From NCBI RefSeq assembly GCF_020991365.1, contig NZ_JAJLRA010000010.1:124001-188000 (forward strand): a DNA stretch of 64,000 nt, written 5' to 3'. Positions 16,239 through 24,880 of this stretch are shown here, piece after piece. Source of the stretch: Streptacidiphilus sp. ASG 303. GTDB lineage: Bacteria; Actinomycetota; Actinomycetes; Streptomycetales; Streptomycetaceae. Position 1 is the stretch's first letter; each line of letters starts with the position of its first letter. A model generated the notes under the pieces. The model was not told where the DNA came from. It saw only the letters and a list, made by a program, of their open reading frames with translations, and ran no database searches. The translations under genes and the position numbers were made by a program.

Positions 16239-17375
16239 TCAGCGGGCGACGGCGGAGGCGAGCCGGGAGAGCGGCTCGGCCAGGGCGTTCACCGCGTCGG
16301 AGAACTGCTTGCGCTCCTGCTGGGTGACCTTGTCGTAGGAGCGGTAGCCGTCGCCCTGCCGGTAGCCGGCGAGCAGGGAGCGCAGCGTCGCGAACTCGCG
16401 GTCCAGGGTCGCGGCGAGCTGCGGGTCCTTCGCGGCGGCGACCGGCTTCAGCAGCTCGTACGCCTTCTGCGCGCCCTCGACGTTGCCGTTGACGTCGTAC
16501 AGGTCGGTGTGGCTGTAGCGGTCCTCCTCACCGGTGACCTTGCCGGTGGCGACCTCGTCCAGCAGCTCCTTGGCGCCGTTGGCCATGCTGGTGGCGGTGA
16601 TGTCGGCCTTGCCGACGCGGGCGCGCCAGTCCTGGACGTCGGCGACGAGCCGGTCCGCGAGGGCCTTCTCCTCGGCGCCGGCCTTCCCGTCCTTCCAGAG
16701 CGCCTTCTCCAGGCGGTGCCAGCCGGTCCACTGCTGGCCGGGCTCCAGGCCGTCCTCGCGCAGGTCGGTCTTCGGGTCGATGTCGCCGAAGGACTCGGCC
16801 ACCGGCTCGGTGCGCTCCCAGCCGACCCGGGAGGGCGCGTACAGCGCCTTGGCCTTCGCCACGTCGCCCGCCTTCACCGCGTCGGCGAAGGCGCGGACCG
16901 CCGGGACGCTCAGGTCGGCCTGCTGCTGCACGTACGCGCGGTAGGCGGCGACGGCGGAGGCCAGCCGCGGGTCGGCCTGGGCGGCGGCGCCTGCCGCGCC
17001 GGTCACGGTGACCTTCTGGCGGATGCCGTCGCCCTTCATGCCGGGCTTGCAGGCGATCTCGTAGGTGCCGGCGGCGAGCTGGGCGGTGACCACGGCCCGG
17101 GTGCCGGGGCCGATGTTCTCCCGCTCGGCGACGATGCGGTCGCCCGGGCCGTAGACGTACACCTCGGTGACCTTGGAGCCGGTGTTGTGGACCGCCAGGT
17201 CCACCGGGCCGGCGGGGAAGGAGGTCCGCGAGACCTTGCAGGCGCTGTCGCCCGCGTCGACCGCCACGGCGTCGTCGGAGGACGAGGACGCCTTTTTCTC
17301 CGCGCACCCGGCGACGGCGGTGCACATCGCGGCGAGGGCGAGCACGGAGACTGCGGTCAGGCGGCGGGCGGGCAT
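16239..17375 (-). CDS. efeO: Iron uptake lipoprotein EfeO (cupredoxin + M75 imelysin domain)
   Basis: A 378-residue lipoprotein: signal peptide with lipobox VAGC at Cys24. Then comes a cupredoxin-like domain (about residues 40-125) with conserved cysteines at SACKVS and EIACKPG, then a peptidase-M75/imelysin-like domain bearing the metal motif HxxE in TGWHRLEKALW. In EfeUOB systems this periplasmic-type partner binds iron and hands it to EfeU. ATG 17375 is the first codon. An iron-box-like palindrome lies 63-81 bp upstream, so regulation by an iron repressor of the DmdR/IdeR type is likely. Confidence 0.95.
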   Translation of the reverse strand: MPARRLTAVSVLALAAMCTAVAGCAEKKASSSSDDAVAVDAGDSACKVSRTSFPAGPVDLAVHNTGSKVTEVYVYGPGDRIVAERENIGPGTRAVVTAQLAAGTYEIACKPGMKGDGIRQKVTVTGAAGAAAQADPRLASAVAAYRAYVQQQADLSVPAVRAFADAVKAGDVAKAKALYAPSRVGWERTEPVAESFGDIDPKTDLREDGLEPGQQWTGWHRLEKALWKDGKAGAEEKALADRLVADVQDWRARVGKADITATSMANGAKELLDEVATGKVTGEEDRYSHTDLYDVNGNVEGAQKAYELLKPVAAAKDPQLAATLDREFATLRSLLAGYRQGDGYRSYDKVTQQERKQFSDAVNALAEPLSRLASAVAR

Positions 17376-17437
17376 GCGGGCTCCCGGGCTAGGTCGGCCG
17401 TCCGGCCGCGCGGCCGAACAAGGAAGGCAGTCCTAAG

Positions 17438-17456
17438 TTATATGAGGCTTACCTGA
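17438..17456. promoter_or_regulatory. Iron box (DmdR/IdeR-type operator)
   Basis: The 19-mer TTATATGAGGCTTACCTGA matches the streptomycete iron box TTAGGTTAGGCTCACCTAA at 14 of 19 positions, with the AGGCT-ACC core intact. It sits in the efeO/cation-transporter divergent region, 63 bp before efeO and 121 bp before the transporter start. The surrounding bases are unusually AT-rich. Confidence 0.7.
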
Positions 17457-17576
17457 GTGCATCCCCCCGGGTGGGTGATCCTCGCCACGCACAGGGCGCG
17501 CCAGCCCCCGTCGCGCCCCCTGCGCGCCCCCTGCGGTGCAGGCATGCGCGGACGCCCCCAGGGGCAGACGCGGCCC

Positions 17577-18713
17577 GTGGCGGACAACGAGCAGGAGCGC
17601 GAGAGCTCCCACGGGCAGGGGACGGAACCGGGCCGGGGAGGGCACGGCCGGGAGGGACAGGGCCGGGAGGGGCAGGACCAGGAGGGACAGGGCCGGGGGA
17701 AGTCCGGGGACGGCGAGACCCGGGGGACGGTCCTGGTGGCCCTGCTGGCCAACGTGGTGATCGCGGTCGCCAAGGTGGTGGGCGGTGTGATCGCGCACTC
17801 CCCCGCGCTGCTGTCGGAGGCCGCCCACTCGGTCGCCGACAGCCTCAACGAGGTCTTCCTGCTGGCGGCGGTGAAGCGCAGCCGGCGCAGGCCGGACGCG
17901 CGCCACCCCTTCGGCTACGGCAAGGAGCGCTACTTCTGGTCGATGCTCGCCGCCGTGGGCATCTTCGTCACCGGCGGCTGCTTCTCCTTCTACCAGGGCA
18001 TGCACGCGCTGCTGAACCCCGGCTCCGAGGAGACCGGCGCCTACGCGGTGGTCTACGTGGTGCTGGCGGTCTCCCTGGTGGCCGAGGGGACCTCGCTGGC
18101 CAAGGCGGTCCTCCAGGTCCGCCGGGCGGCGCGGGAGCACGGCCGCGGCTTCCTCACCGAGGTCCGCGAGGGCGACGACCCGACCGTGCGGACCGTCCTG
18201 GCGGAGGACTCCACCGCCGTGCTCGGCGTGGTCCTCGCCGTCGTCGGCGTCGTGCTGCACGAGGTCACCGGCAGCTCCGCCTGGGAGGCCGCCGCATCGC
18301 TGGCCATCGCCGTGCTGCTGATGTACGTCGCCTACCGGCTGGGCCGGGACGCCAAGGACCTCCTGGTGGGCGAGGCCGTCAAGCCCGGCCTCCAGCAGGA
18401 GGCGCACCGCTTCCTGGACGCACAGCCGGAGATCGACACCGTCACGCAGCTGCTCACGATGCAGCTGGGGATGGACTCGGCGCTGCTGGCGGCACGGGTG
18501 GACCTGCGGGCGGGTCTGGACAGCGAGCAGGTGGAGGAGGTCGCGGTGCGGATCAAGCGGGAGCTGCGCGAGCAGTGCCCCGGGTTCGAGCAGGTCTTCC
18601 TCGACATCACGGACGCCGACCACGCCGAGCGCAAGCGCGCCGAGCGGCGGCGGGAGGACCTCGACCGGGCCGTGGCGCGCAGCGCGGGCGGGGAGGCCGA
18701 CGCGGGGGCCTGA
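17577..18713 (+). CDS. Cation diffusion facilitator (CDF) transporter
   Basis: A 378-residue inner-membrane metal/proton antiporter of the CDF family. After a hydrophilic leader containing GREGQ/DQEGQ repeats there are six hydrophobic helices, with metal-site residues in SEAAHSVADSLNE and in AEDSTAVLGV, and the cytoplasmic motif HPFGYGKERYFW. The C-terminal cytoplasmic domain is about 90 residues long. It would export Zn, Fe or Mn. I chose GTG 17577 because upstream in-frame codons (ATG 17544, ATG 17457) add only low-complexity residues; AGGGG precedes it. It is divergent from efeO across an iron box, which hints at iron-linked control. Confidence 0.9.
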   Translation: MADNEQERESSHGQGTEPGRGGHGREGQGREGQDQEGQGRGKSGDGETRGTVLVALLANVVIAVAKVVGGVIAHSPALLSEAAHSVADSLNEVFLLAAVKRSRRRPDARHPFGYGKERYFWSMLAAVGIFVTGGCFSFYQGMHALLNPGSEETGAYAVVYVVLAVSLVAEGTSLAKAVLQVRRAAREHGRGFLTEVREGDDPTVRTVLAEDSTAVLGVVLAVVGVVLHEVTGSSAWEAAASLAIAVLLMYVAYRLGRDAKDLLVGEAVKPGLQQEAHRFLDAQPEIDTVTQLLTMQLGMDSALLAARVDLRAGLDSEQVEEVAVRIKRELREQCPGFEQVFLDITDADHAERKRAERRREDLDRAVARSAGGEADAGA

Positions 18714-18761
18714 CGGGCACAGCCGGGGGCTGACCCGCGGACGGCGGGGTCTGCGGGCGGA

Positions 18762-18802
18762 CGGCGGGCGGACGGCGGGGAGGACCCGCCGTCCGCCCGT
18801 CG
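18762..18802. terminator. Bidirectional terminator between convergent genes
   Basis: 18762-18779 pairs with 18785-18802 over 18 bp with one mismatch and a 5-nt loop. It lies between the CDF gene and the convergent GNAT gene. Confidence 0.75.
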
Positions 18803-18871
18803 GCGTGTGCGGAGGGGGCGGCGGGGGGCGGCGGGGGGCCGGGTGCGGGGCCGCACGGCCCCGGGGGACGG

Positions 18872-19414
18872 TCAGGCGAGGGGCTTGACCAGGCGCTCGA
18901 AGCGCAGGTCGGGCCGCCGGGGGACGCCGAACCGCTCGTCCCCGTACGGGAACGGCAGGATCTCGCCCGTGCGGCGGTAGCCGCGGCGCTCGTACCAGGC
19001 GATGAGGTCCTCGCGCTGGACGATGACCGTCATCTCCATCACGGCGGCGCCCCACTCCCCGCGGGCGATCCGCTCGGCCTCGGCCAGCACCGCGCGGCCG
19101 ATGCCGCCGCCCTGGCGGTCGGGGCGCACCGAGAACATCCCGAAGTAGGCCGACGTGCCGCGCCGCTCCAGCAGGCAGCAGGCCAGCAGCTCGCCGTCCC
19201 GCTCCACGGCGAGCAGGCGGCCGCCCTCGGCGGTGACGGCCTCGGCCACGCCCTGCGGGTCGGTGCGCTGGCCGCCGAGCAGGTGGGCCTCGGTGGTCCA
19301 GCCCCCGGCGCCCTCGTCGCGGTAGGCGGACTCCACCAGGGCGACCACGGCGGGCACGTCCGCCAGGCCGGCGGTGCGGAAGGCCAGCGGGGATGCGGAG
19401 TCGGCGGTCTGCAC
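18872..19414 (-). CDS. GNAT family N-acetyltransferase
   Basis: A 180-residue acetyl-CoA-dependent transferase. The acetyl-CoA pyrophosphate loop is VRPDRQGGGIGRAVL (Q/RxxGxG/A type), followed by the terminal motif EDLIAWYERRGYRRTGE. The start GTG has GAGAGGAA 6-8 nt upstream. The substrate is unknown. It stands alone, convergent with the CDF transporter, and no neighbour suggests a function. Confidence 0.9.
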   Translation of the reverse strand: MQTADSASPLAFRTAGLADVPAVVALVESAYRDEGAGGWTTEAHLLGGQRTDPQGVAEAVTAEGGRLLAVERDGELLACCLLERRGTSAYFGMFSVRPDRQGGGIGRAVLAEAERIARGEWGAAVMEMTVIVQREDLIAWYERRGYRRTGEILPFPYGDERFGVPRRPDLRFERLVKPLA

Positions 19415-19854
19415 GGTTCGGTTCCTCTCTGGGTCCGGCGGGACGCCGCACGGGCGGGGGCCCGGGGGCGTTCCGGGGCCCGAGGGTACCCGTGCGGGAG
19501 CGGGCCGCCGCAGGCGGGCGCGCCGGGGGCGGGCGCGCCGGGGGCGGGCCTCCCGGGGCCGGGCGCGGGCCGGACCGTGCCGGGCCGGGCCGGGCCGGGC
19601 CGGGCCGGGGTCGCGGGTGGGCCGGGGTCGCGGGTGGGCCGGGGGCGGGCCGTCCCCGCACCGGCGGTCAGGCACCGGCGGTCCGGCCTCGGGGCGCCGC
19701 ACCGGGGGTCCCGCAGGAGGGGCCGGGCGGGGCCGGTCCGCCCCCGGCCCGCACCGTGCGGTACACCCGTGCGCCCCCTCGCGCGCCCTGCTGGCGCGGC
19801 GCCCGGCCCGCGACCGTGGGGAGTGATCACCGCCGCCGACCGGAGGGGACGCGG
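19415..19854. other. 440-bp gene-free GC-repeat region
   Basis: This lies between the divergent GNAT and DUF5134 genes. It contains a GGGCC pentamer run at 19580-19609 and then two copies of a 17-bp unit GGGGTCGCGGGTGGGCC. No coding region with homology is evident; the DNA is low-complexity and may mark a slippage-prone spacer or a G-rich structure. Confidence 0.55.
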
Positions 19855-20514
19855 ATGCACGGGGCCCCTCTTCTCGGCTGGCTGCTCGCGGCGCTCACGG
19901 GTGCCGCGGGCCTCAACTGTCTGGTGCGGCTGTGCACGGGCGCGGCGCGGGGCGGCTGCGCCCCCGGCGCGGCCGCCGCGGGGCCCGCCGCCCCTCCCGG
20001 TCGGGCAGGGGACCGGGAGTCGGACGCCGCGGAGGCCCTGATGGGCCTCGGCATGGCGGCGATGGCGCTGCCGCCCGCCCGGCACGCCGGACTGCCGCCG
20101 GCCGCCTGGGCGGCGGCCTTCGGCCTGGTCGCGGCCTGGTTCGCCACCGCCGCGCTGCGCCGGGCGCGGGTCCGGGAGCGTGCGCACCGGCTGCACCACG
20201 CGGTGGGCGCCGGCGCGATGGTGTACACGGCGGCGGCGATGGCGGGGGGCGCCGGCCACGGTGCGGCCCACGCCGTCCACACCGCCCACCCCGGGACGGC
20301 CGGGGGGCCGCCGCTCCCGCTGCTGGGAGGACTCCTGCTGCTCTACTTCGGCGGGTACGCGCTCTGGGCGGGCGGGCGGCTGCTGCGTCCGGCGGTCGCA
20401 GCCGGCGCCCCGGCGGTCCCGGGGGGCGCCCCGGCGGCGCACGCGCCGGGGCTCGCGGGGGCGTGCAGGCTGGTGATGGGGATCGGCATGTTCGCCATGC
20501 TCCTCACCGGATGA
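19855..20514 (+). CDS. DUF5134 domain-containing membrane protein
   Basis: A 219-residue integral membrane protein with about five hydrophobic segments. Scattered histidines (GAGHG/HAVHTAHPG and RAHRLHHAVG) and the stretch LMGLGMAAMALP match the actinobacterial DUF5134 family, of unknown role. The His/Met content would suit metal binding (copper?), which is speculation. ATG 19855 has GGAGGGG 5 nt upstream. It precedes an M56 metallopeptidase on the same strand with a 230-bp gap. Confidence 0.85.
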   Translation: MHGAPLLGWLLAALTGAAGLNCLVRLCTGAARGGCAPGAAAAGPAAPPGRAGDRESDAAEALMGLGMAAMALPPARHAGLPPAAWAAAFGLVAAWFATAALRRARVRERAHRLHHAVGAGAMVYTAAAMAGGAGHGAAHAVHTAHPGTAGGPPLPLLGGLLLLYFGGYALWAGGRLLRPAVAAGAPAVPGGAPAAHAPGLAGACRLVMGIGMFAMLLTG

Positions 20515-20744
20515 GCCTGACCGGCCGGGCGGGCCGTACGCGCCGGCCGGACCCGCGCGGGCGCCGGGGCGGACGGCGGGCACGGCGGCTCCGGGGCGGG
20601 TCCGCACCCCGCGGGGACCCGTGCGGCGCACGGCGCCGTGTCCTTGGTCACGCCTCGCCGGAAGCCGTTCCACGGGGGCGCCGCTGCGCCTAGGTTGGAG
20701 CCGCGCGCACCGTCGCGCGCCGACCCCACCGGGAGACCGCTGCC

Positions 20745-21695
20745 ATGACAGCCCTGCTCGGCCTGATGCTGCTCTGCCTCCTGCTGTCCACGGCGATGCC
20801 CCGGCTGCTGGTACGGGCGACGTGGCCGGAGCGGGAACCGGTGCTGGCGCTCGGCGTGTGGCAGTGCCTGGTCGTCTCGGTGCTGCTCTGCTGCGGACTG
20901 GGACTGGTGCTGGCGGCCTCGGCGGCCGTGCCCGCCGTACGGGAGGCCCTGTTCCGGTCGGCGCCGCGTCAGGTCGTCGACGCCTACGGCTTCGCGGACG
21001 CCGGGCTCTGGGGCGCGGCGGCCGCGCTGCTGCTGGCGTACGGGGGGCTGCACACCGCGGTGGCGCTGGCCCGCGAGGTGCGGGCGGCCCGGGCCGCGCG
21101 CAGCCTGCGCCAGGCCGAGCTGGCCCGGCTCGCCCCCGACCTGCCCCCGGGTGCGGGAGCGGGAGGGGACGGCGCGCGGGAGCGGCTGGTGGTGCTGGAG
21201 AGCCTGCAGCCGGAGGCGTGGTCGCTGCCCGGCCCGGCGGCCCGGCTGGTGGTGACCACGGGGGCGCTGCGCCGGCTGAGCGACCGCGAGCTGGCGGCGG
21301 TCCTGGACCACGAGCGGGGCCACGTGCGGGCGCGCCACCACTGGCTGCTGCAGTGCGGCGAGGCGCTGGCGGCGGGCTTCCCCGGGGTGGCGGTGTTCGC
21401 CGCCTTCCGGGACGAGGTGGGCCGCCTGGTGGAGCTGGCCGCGGACGACGCCGCCTCCCGCCGTCACGGCCGGCTGGCCACCGCGCTGGCCCTGGTCGAG
21501 CTGAACTCCGGGCGCGGCGTCTTCGGCACGTGCCCGGCGCAGCGGGCCGAGGTGCCGCGGCGGGTGGACCGGCTGCTGGCGGGCGAGCCGCGGCTGCCGG
21601 TGCGCCACCGGGTGCGGCTGACGGCGGCCGGGCTGACGGCGCTGGCCGTCCCGCTGCTGCTGGCGCTGGCGCCGGGGCTGCACGCCCTGCTCTGA
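20745..21695 (+). CDS. M56 family membrane metallopeptidase
   Basis: A 316-residue BlaR1/MecR1-type peptidase. There are hydrophobic segments at the N-terminus (residues 1-20 and 33-58), around 85-100 and at the C-terminus. The cytoplasmic zinc site is HERGH (HExxH) with the downstream glutamate in VELAADDAASRR, so it should be catalytic. Such proteins usually cleave a BlaI/MecI repressor; no BlaI gene is adjacent here, where DUF5134 takes that place. ATG 20745 follows GGGAGA. Confidence 0.92.
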   Translation: MTALLGLMLLCLLLSTAMPRLLVRATWPEREPVLALGVWQCLVVSVLLCCGLGLVLAASAAVPAVREALFRSAPRQVVDAYGFADAGLWGAAAALLLAYGGLHTAVALAREVRAARAARSLRQAELARLAPDLPPGAGAGGDGARERLVVLESLQPEAWSLPGPAARLVVTTGALRRLSDRELAAVLDHERGHVRARHHWLLQCGEALAAGFPGVAVFAAFRDEVGRLVELAADDAASRRHGRLATALALVELNSGRGVFGTCPAQRAEVPRRVDRLLAGEPRLPVRHRVRLTAAGLTALAVPLLLALAPGLHALL

Positions 21696-21951
21696 CGGCG
21701 GGGACCGGAGCGGGACGGCGCGGCCCCGGGCGGGACGGCGCGGACCGGAGCGGTGCGGCGCGGCCCCGGGCCGGACGGGCCGCGCACCGGCGGGCGACGG
21801 ACCCGTGGGCGGGGCGCCACGCGGGCCGGACCTGCCGGTCCCGGCGACACGGACCTGTGGCGCCGTCAGTCCGGGTTACCCTTCCGGCAGGTGTCCTCCA
21901 GCCGCCCGCCGGCCGACGGCCGCGCCGGGCGTTCGTACGGGTGATTCGTCC

Positions 21952-22869
21952 GTGGTCGTCTTCGTTCTCGGTGTCGGCGCGGCCTGCTGCCTCGGCCTCG
22001 GCTTCGTCCTCCAGCAGCATGCGGCGCAGCGCGCGTCGCGCGCCGACTTCCTCTCCTGGCGGCTCCTCCTGCACCTGGTGCGCGACGGCGAGTGGCTCCT
22101 CGGCATCGCCTTCATGATCGGCGGTCAGGCGCTGAGCGCGACGGCGCTGGACCGCGGCGAGGTGTCGCTGGTGGAACCGCTGCTGGCGACCAGCCTGCTC
22201 TTCGCCATGGCGCTCGCCCGGGCGCTCACCCGGCAGAGCCTGGGGCGCTCCGGGTGGGGCGGGGTGCTGCTGCTCGCGGCGGGGGTGGCGGTGTTCATCG
22301 TGGCGGGCCGCCCCCGCGGGGGCGGGACGGAGGCCGGGGCGCTGCGGCACTGGCTGGTCTTCGGGGTGGTGGCGGGCCTGGCGCTGCTGCTCGTGGGCAC
22401 GGCCCGGCGGATGCCGCTGCTCGCCGAGGCCACGCCGCTGGCCCTCGCCGCGGGCCTGCTGTACGGGGTGCAGGACGCCCTCACCCGGACCACCGCCCAG
22501 GAGATCGGCGCGCACGGCGTGGCGGCGGCGCTGCGCGCCTGGGAGCCGTACGCGGTGGCGGCGATCGGTGTGGTGGGCCTGATCCTGGTGCAGAGCGCCT
22601 TCGAGGCGGCGCCGCTGCGGATGTCGCTGCCCGCGCTGACCGCGGCGCAGCCGCTGGCGGGCATCGCCTGCGGGGTCGGGTTCCTGGGCGACCGGCTGCG
22701 CCTCACACCCGGGGCGATGGCGTGGGAGGCGGCGGGGCTGCTCGGCATCGTGCTGGGGGTGGTGGTGATCGGCCGCCACCCGGCGCTGCCGGACGCCTGC
22801 CCGCAGGAGCCGGGCGGCGTCCCGCTGCCGGAGCCGATGGAGGAGGCGGAGGGCCGCCGCCCCGGCTGA
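21952..22869 (+). CDS. DMT-superfamily transporter (NIPA/EamA-like)
   Basis: A 305-residue protein with about nine to ten membrane helices in two similar halves. The N-terminal block GVGAACCLGLGFVLQQHAAQRA and a conserved SLVEPLLATSLLFAM segment resemble bacterial DMT transporters related to the NIPA magnesium transporters. The substrate is unknown. The start GTG 21952 opens the first helix; no clear ribosome site is seen, so a leaderless or weakly initiated message is possible. The hydrophilic C-terminal tail is acidic. A 256-bp repeat-containing spacer separates it from the M56 gene. Confidence 0.87.
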   Translation: MVVFVLGVGAACCLGLGFVLQQHAAQRASRADFLSWRLLLHLVRDGEWLLGIAFMIGGQALSATALDRGEVSLVEPLLATSLLFAMALARALTRQSLGRSGWGGVLLLAAGVAVFIVAGRPRGGGTEAGALRHWLVFGVVAGLALLLVGTARRMPLLAEATPLALAAGLLYGVQDALTRTTAQEIGAHGVAAALRAWEPYAVAAIGVVGLILVQSAFEAAPLRMSLPALTAAQPLAGIACGVGFLGDRLRLTPGAMAWEAAGLLGIVLGVVVIGRHPALPDACPQEPGGVPLPEPMEEAEGRRPG

Positions 22870-22954
22870 CCGGCCCGGGGTCCCCGGGGGTGACCAGGGC
22901 CGGTGCGGGGCAGGGGGCCGGTCCGGGGCGGCGGGGGCCGGGTGCGGCCCGGGG

Positions 22955-23356
22955 TCAGGGGGACGTGAGGGTGCGGGCCAGGACCTCGCGCTGGGTGGGG
23001 AGCGCCTCGCGGTGGCGGGCGCGGCCCTCGGGGGTGAGGGAGACGTAGACGCCGCGGCGGTCGGCGCTGCACAGGGCGCGCTGGACGAGGCCGTCCCGCT
23101 CCAGGCGGCCGAGGAGCCGGGACAGGGCGCTCTGGCTGAGGTGGACGGCGCCGGACAGCTCCTGGACGCGGAGCTTCTCGCTGCCGCCGCCCGCGCTCTC
23201 GGCGAGGCGGTCCAGGACCTCGAAGTCGCTCATGCCGAGGCCGTGGCGGTCGTTCAGCTCACGGTCGAGGGCGCAGGCGGTGGCGGCGTGGCGGGCGAGC
23301 AGGCCGCGCCACTCCTCGACGAGCGTCCGCTCGGCGGCGGGGTCCAGGTCGGGCAT
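22955..23356 (-). CDS. MarR family transcriptional regulator
   Basis: A 133-residue winged-helix repressor/activator. The HTH and wing read VHLSQSALSRLLGRLERDGLVQR...DRRGVYVSLTPEGRARH, the canonical MarR DNA-binding region. It binds as a dimer and typically responds to small aromatic or oxidising compounds. ATG 23356 probably starts a leaderless message: a TAGCAT -10 box ends 7 bp upstream. A TGCATGCATGTGCACA element overlies the -35 position and belongs to the palindrome family of the adjacent WhiJ-like locus. Confidence 0.92.
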   Translation of the reverse strand: MPDLDPAAERTLVEEWRGLLARHAATACALDRELNDRHGLGMSDFEVLDRLAESAGGGSEKLRVQELSGAVHLSQSALSRLLGRLERDGLVQRALCSADRRGVYVSLTPEGRARHREALPTQREVLARTLTSP

Positions 23357-23362
23357 CGCGCC

Positions 23363-23400
23363 ATGCTAACAGCGCCGCCGGAATGCATGCATGTGCACAG
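23363..23400 (-). promoter_or_regulatory. Leaderless promoter of marR-type gene with TGCA operator
   Basis: On the minus strand, TAGCAT (23368-23363) is a fitting -10 box. Transcription would start at the A of ATG 23356. The sequence ATGCATGCATGTGCACAG (23383-23400) covers the -35 position and contains overlapping TGCA palindromes followed by GCACAGG, shared with the promoters at 24542 and 25975. Confidence 0.55.
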
Positions 23401-23572
23401 GAACAGGCGGGGCGGCCCGCGGACCGCCCCGGGGTGGCGGGCGGTCCGGCGTGCGGCGGGAGGCGCGGCCCGCAGGCCGGGACCCGCGGCGCACGGAGCA
23501 CCCCGCCGTTCCGGCGGTCCACCGCCCGGGCGCCGGACCGCCCACGCGCCGGAGGGCACGCGGCGGCCGGCC

Positions 23573-23605
23573 GCCGGCGGGGCGGCGGACCGCCGCCCCG
23601 CCGGC
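23573..23605 (-). terminator. Terminator after the WhiJ-like gene
   Basis: GCCGGCGGGGCGGCGG (23573-23588) is complementary to 23590-23605. With a realistic 5-7-nt loop the stem is about 13 bp. It sits directly after the stop codon at 23610. Confidence 0.7.
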
Positions 23606-23609
23606 CGGG

Positions 23610-24476
23610 TCAGCCTTCGGCGAGGATCGACCGCAGCAGGTCCGTGGTCTGCTCCGGCGTCAGGCTGTCGACGCAGAGCCGCTCCATCACCTGGACGTAG
23701 CAGTCGACGTCGTCGCGCTTGTCGAGGTAGAGCGCGCTGGTGAGCTGCTCCAGGTAGACGACGTCGGCCAGGTCCTGCTCGGGGAAGCGCAGGATGGTGA
23801 AGGCGCCGCTCTCCGCCGCGTGGCAGCCGAACCGGAACGGCATCACCTGGAGCACCACGTTGGGCTGCTCGGCGATGTCGATCAGGTGCTGCACCTGCCC
23901 CCGCATCACCTCCGGCCCGCCGACCGGGCGGCGGAGCGCCGCCTCGTCGACGACGGCCCACAGCCGGGGCGAGTCGCCGCCGGCCAGGAGCTTCTGGCGG
24001 CGCATCCGCAGGCCGACGCGGCGCTCGATCTCCTCCTCGCCGATGGCGGGCCTGGCGAGGCCGAAGACCGCCCGCGCGTACTCCTCGCTCTGCAGCAGGC
24101 CGGGGACGAACTGCAGCTCGTAGGTGCGGATCAGCGCCGCGGACTCCTCGAGGCCGACGTACGTCTGGAACCAGCCGGGCAGGACGTCGCTGAAGCTGTG
24201 CCACCAGCCGGACTTGTTGGCCTCCCGGACGAGTCCGAGCAGCGCCTCCCGCTCGGCCTCGTCGTCCACGCCGTACAGGCTGAGCAGGTCGGCGACGTCC
24301 CGCTCCTTGAAGCTGACACGTCCGAGCTCCATGCGACTGATCTTGGACTCGGAGGCCCGGATCGTGTAGCCCGCGTCCTCGCGGGTGATGCCCCGGCCCT
24401 CGCGGAGCCGTCGCAGCTGGGAGCCGAGGAGGATCCGGCGCACCATCGAGCCGCCCCCCGGCTGAACTGTGGTCAT
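23610..24476 (-). CDS. WhiJ/Scr1-like XRE regulator with DUF5753 domain
   Basis: A 288-residue transcription factor. The N-terminal XRE helix-turn-helix spans about residues 15-70 (LGSQLRRLREGRGITREDAG...SESKISRMELG), and the rest is the DUF5753 domain, with the family blocks ESAALIRTYELQFVPGLLQSEEYARA and VVLQVMPF. This is the streptomycete WhiJ/Scr1 architecture linked to development and antibiotic control. ATG 24476 has GGAGGTAAG upstream. It lies beside an RsbW-like ATPase (divergent) and a DUF397 gene, the classic partner set; DUF397 proteins are thought to antagonise their cognate XRE protein. Confidence 0.93.
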   Translation of the reverse strand: MTTVQPGGGSMVRRILLGSQLRRLREGRGITREDAGYTIRASESKISRMELGRVSFKERDVADLLSLYGVDDEAEREALLGLVREANKSGWWHSFSDVLPGWFQTYVGLEESAALIRTYELQFVPGLLQSEEYARAVFGLARPAIGEEEIERRVGLRMRRQKLLAGGDSPRLWAVVDEAALRRPVGGPEVMRGQVQHLIDIAEQPNVVLQVMPFRFGCHAAESGAFTILRFPEQDLADVVYLEQLTSALYLDKRDDVDCYVQVMERLCVDSLTPEQTTDLLRSILAEG

Positions 24477-24880
24477 GCGGTCTTACCTCCACCCGACGAA
24501 AACAGGGCACAGTCTGCCACTGTCCGGCTCCGAACGGTGCCCGCACAGGCATGCGGATCTCTGGGAATTCTTGCGCATGCAGAACCTGATGCACGTGCAT
24601 CCGTTGCTCGCATATGCCATTCGCACTCCTGCACGTGAATCGACCCTTGCATCTGCCGTGAGCAGAGAGGACCATGGTGCACGTGCACATGCACACCCAC
24701 TGGCAACCCCGCGGGGACCGCATCACCCCACGCGAGGCAGCGTCAGCCGTCCGAAGCGCCACCGTGCATCCGGCCGGCGGCGTCCTGCGCGCGCGGACGC
24801 CCCGGCCGACCGAGTCGGAGGTGTCCCGCATGACCCCGGCGGGTCCCGCTGTGTCAAGTCCCTTATGGGAGGAGCTGTTC
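24477..24880. other. 404-bp divergent regulatory region of the WhiJ-like locus
   Basis: AT-richer than its surroundings and dense in TGCA/GTGC elements (see next entry). An in-frame ATG at 24674 would translate one palindrome as MVHVHMHTH, which is not protein-like, so the region is regulatory. Alternative ATPase starts lie at 24830 and 24881. Confidence 0.6.
24542..24688. promoter_or_regulatory. Cluster of TGCACGTGCA-type palindromes
   Basis: In 147 bp: GCACAGGCATGC (24542-24553), the perfect 12-bp palindrome ATGCACGTGCAT (24589-24600), the half-degenerate TGCACGTGAA (24630-24639), and a second perfect palindrome GTGCACGTGCAC (24677-24688), followed by ATGCACAC. The region is shared by the divergent WhiJ-like and ATPase genes. 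These are the likely binding sites of the WhiJ-like protein. Confidence 0.65.

Noticed and set aside
19580-19609. GGGCC pentamer run as a regulatory element
   Set aside because: Simple-sequence slippage explains it; no symmetry or promoter context supports a function.
24674-24880. N-terminal extension of the ATPase starting MVHVHMHTH
   Set aside because: The residues come from translating the GTGCACGTGCAC operator; ribosome sites at 24830 and 24881 are far better.
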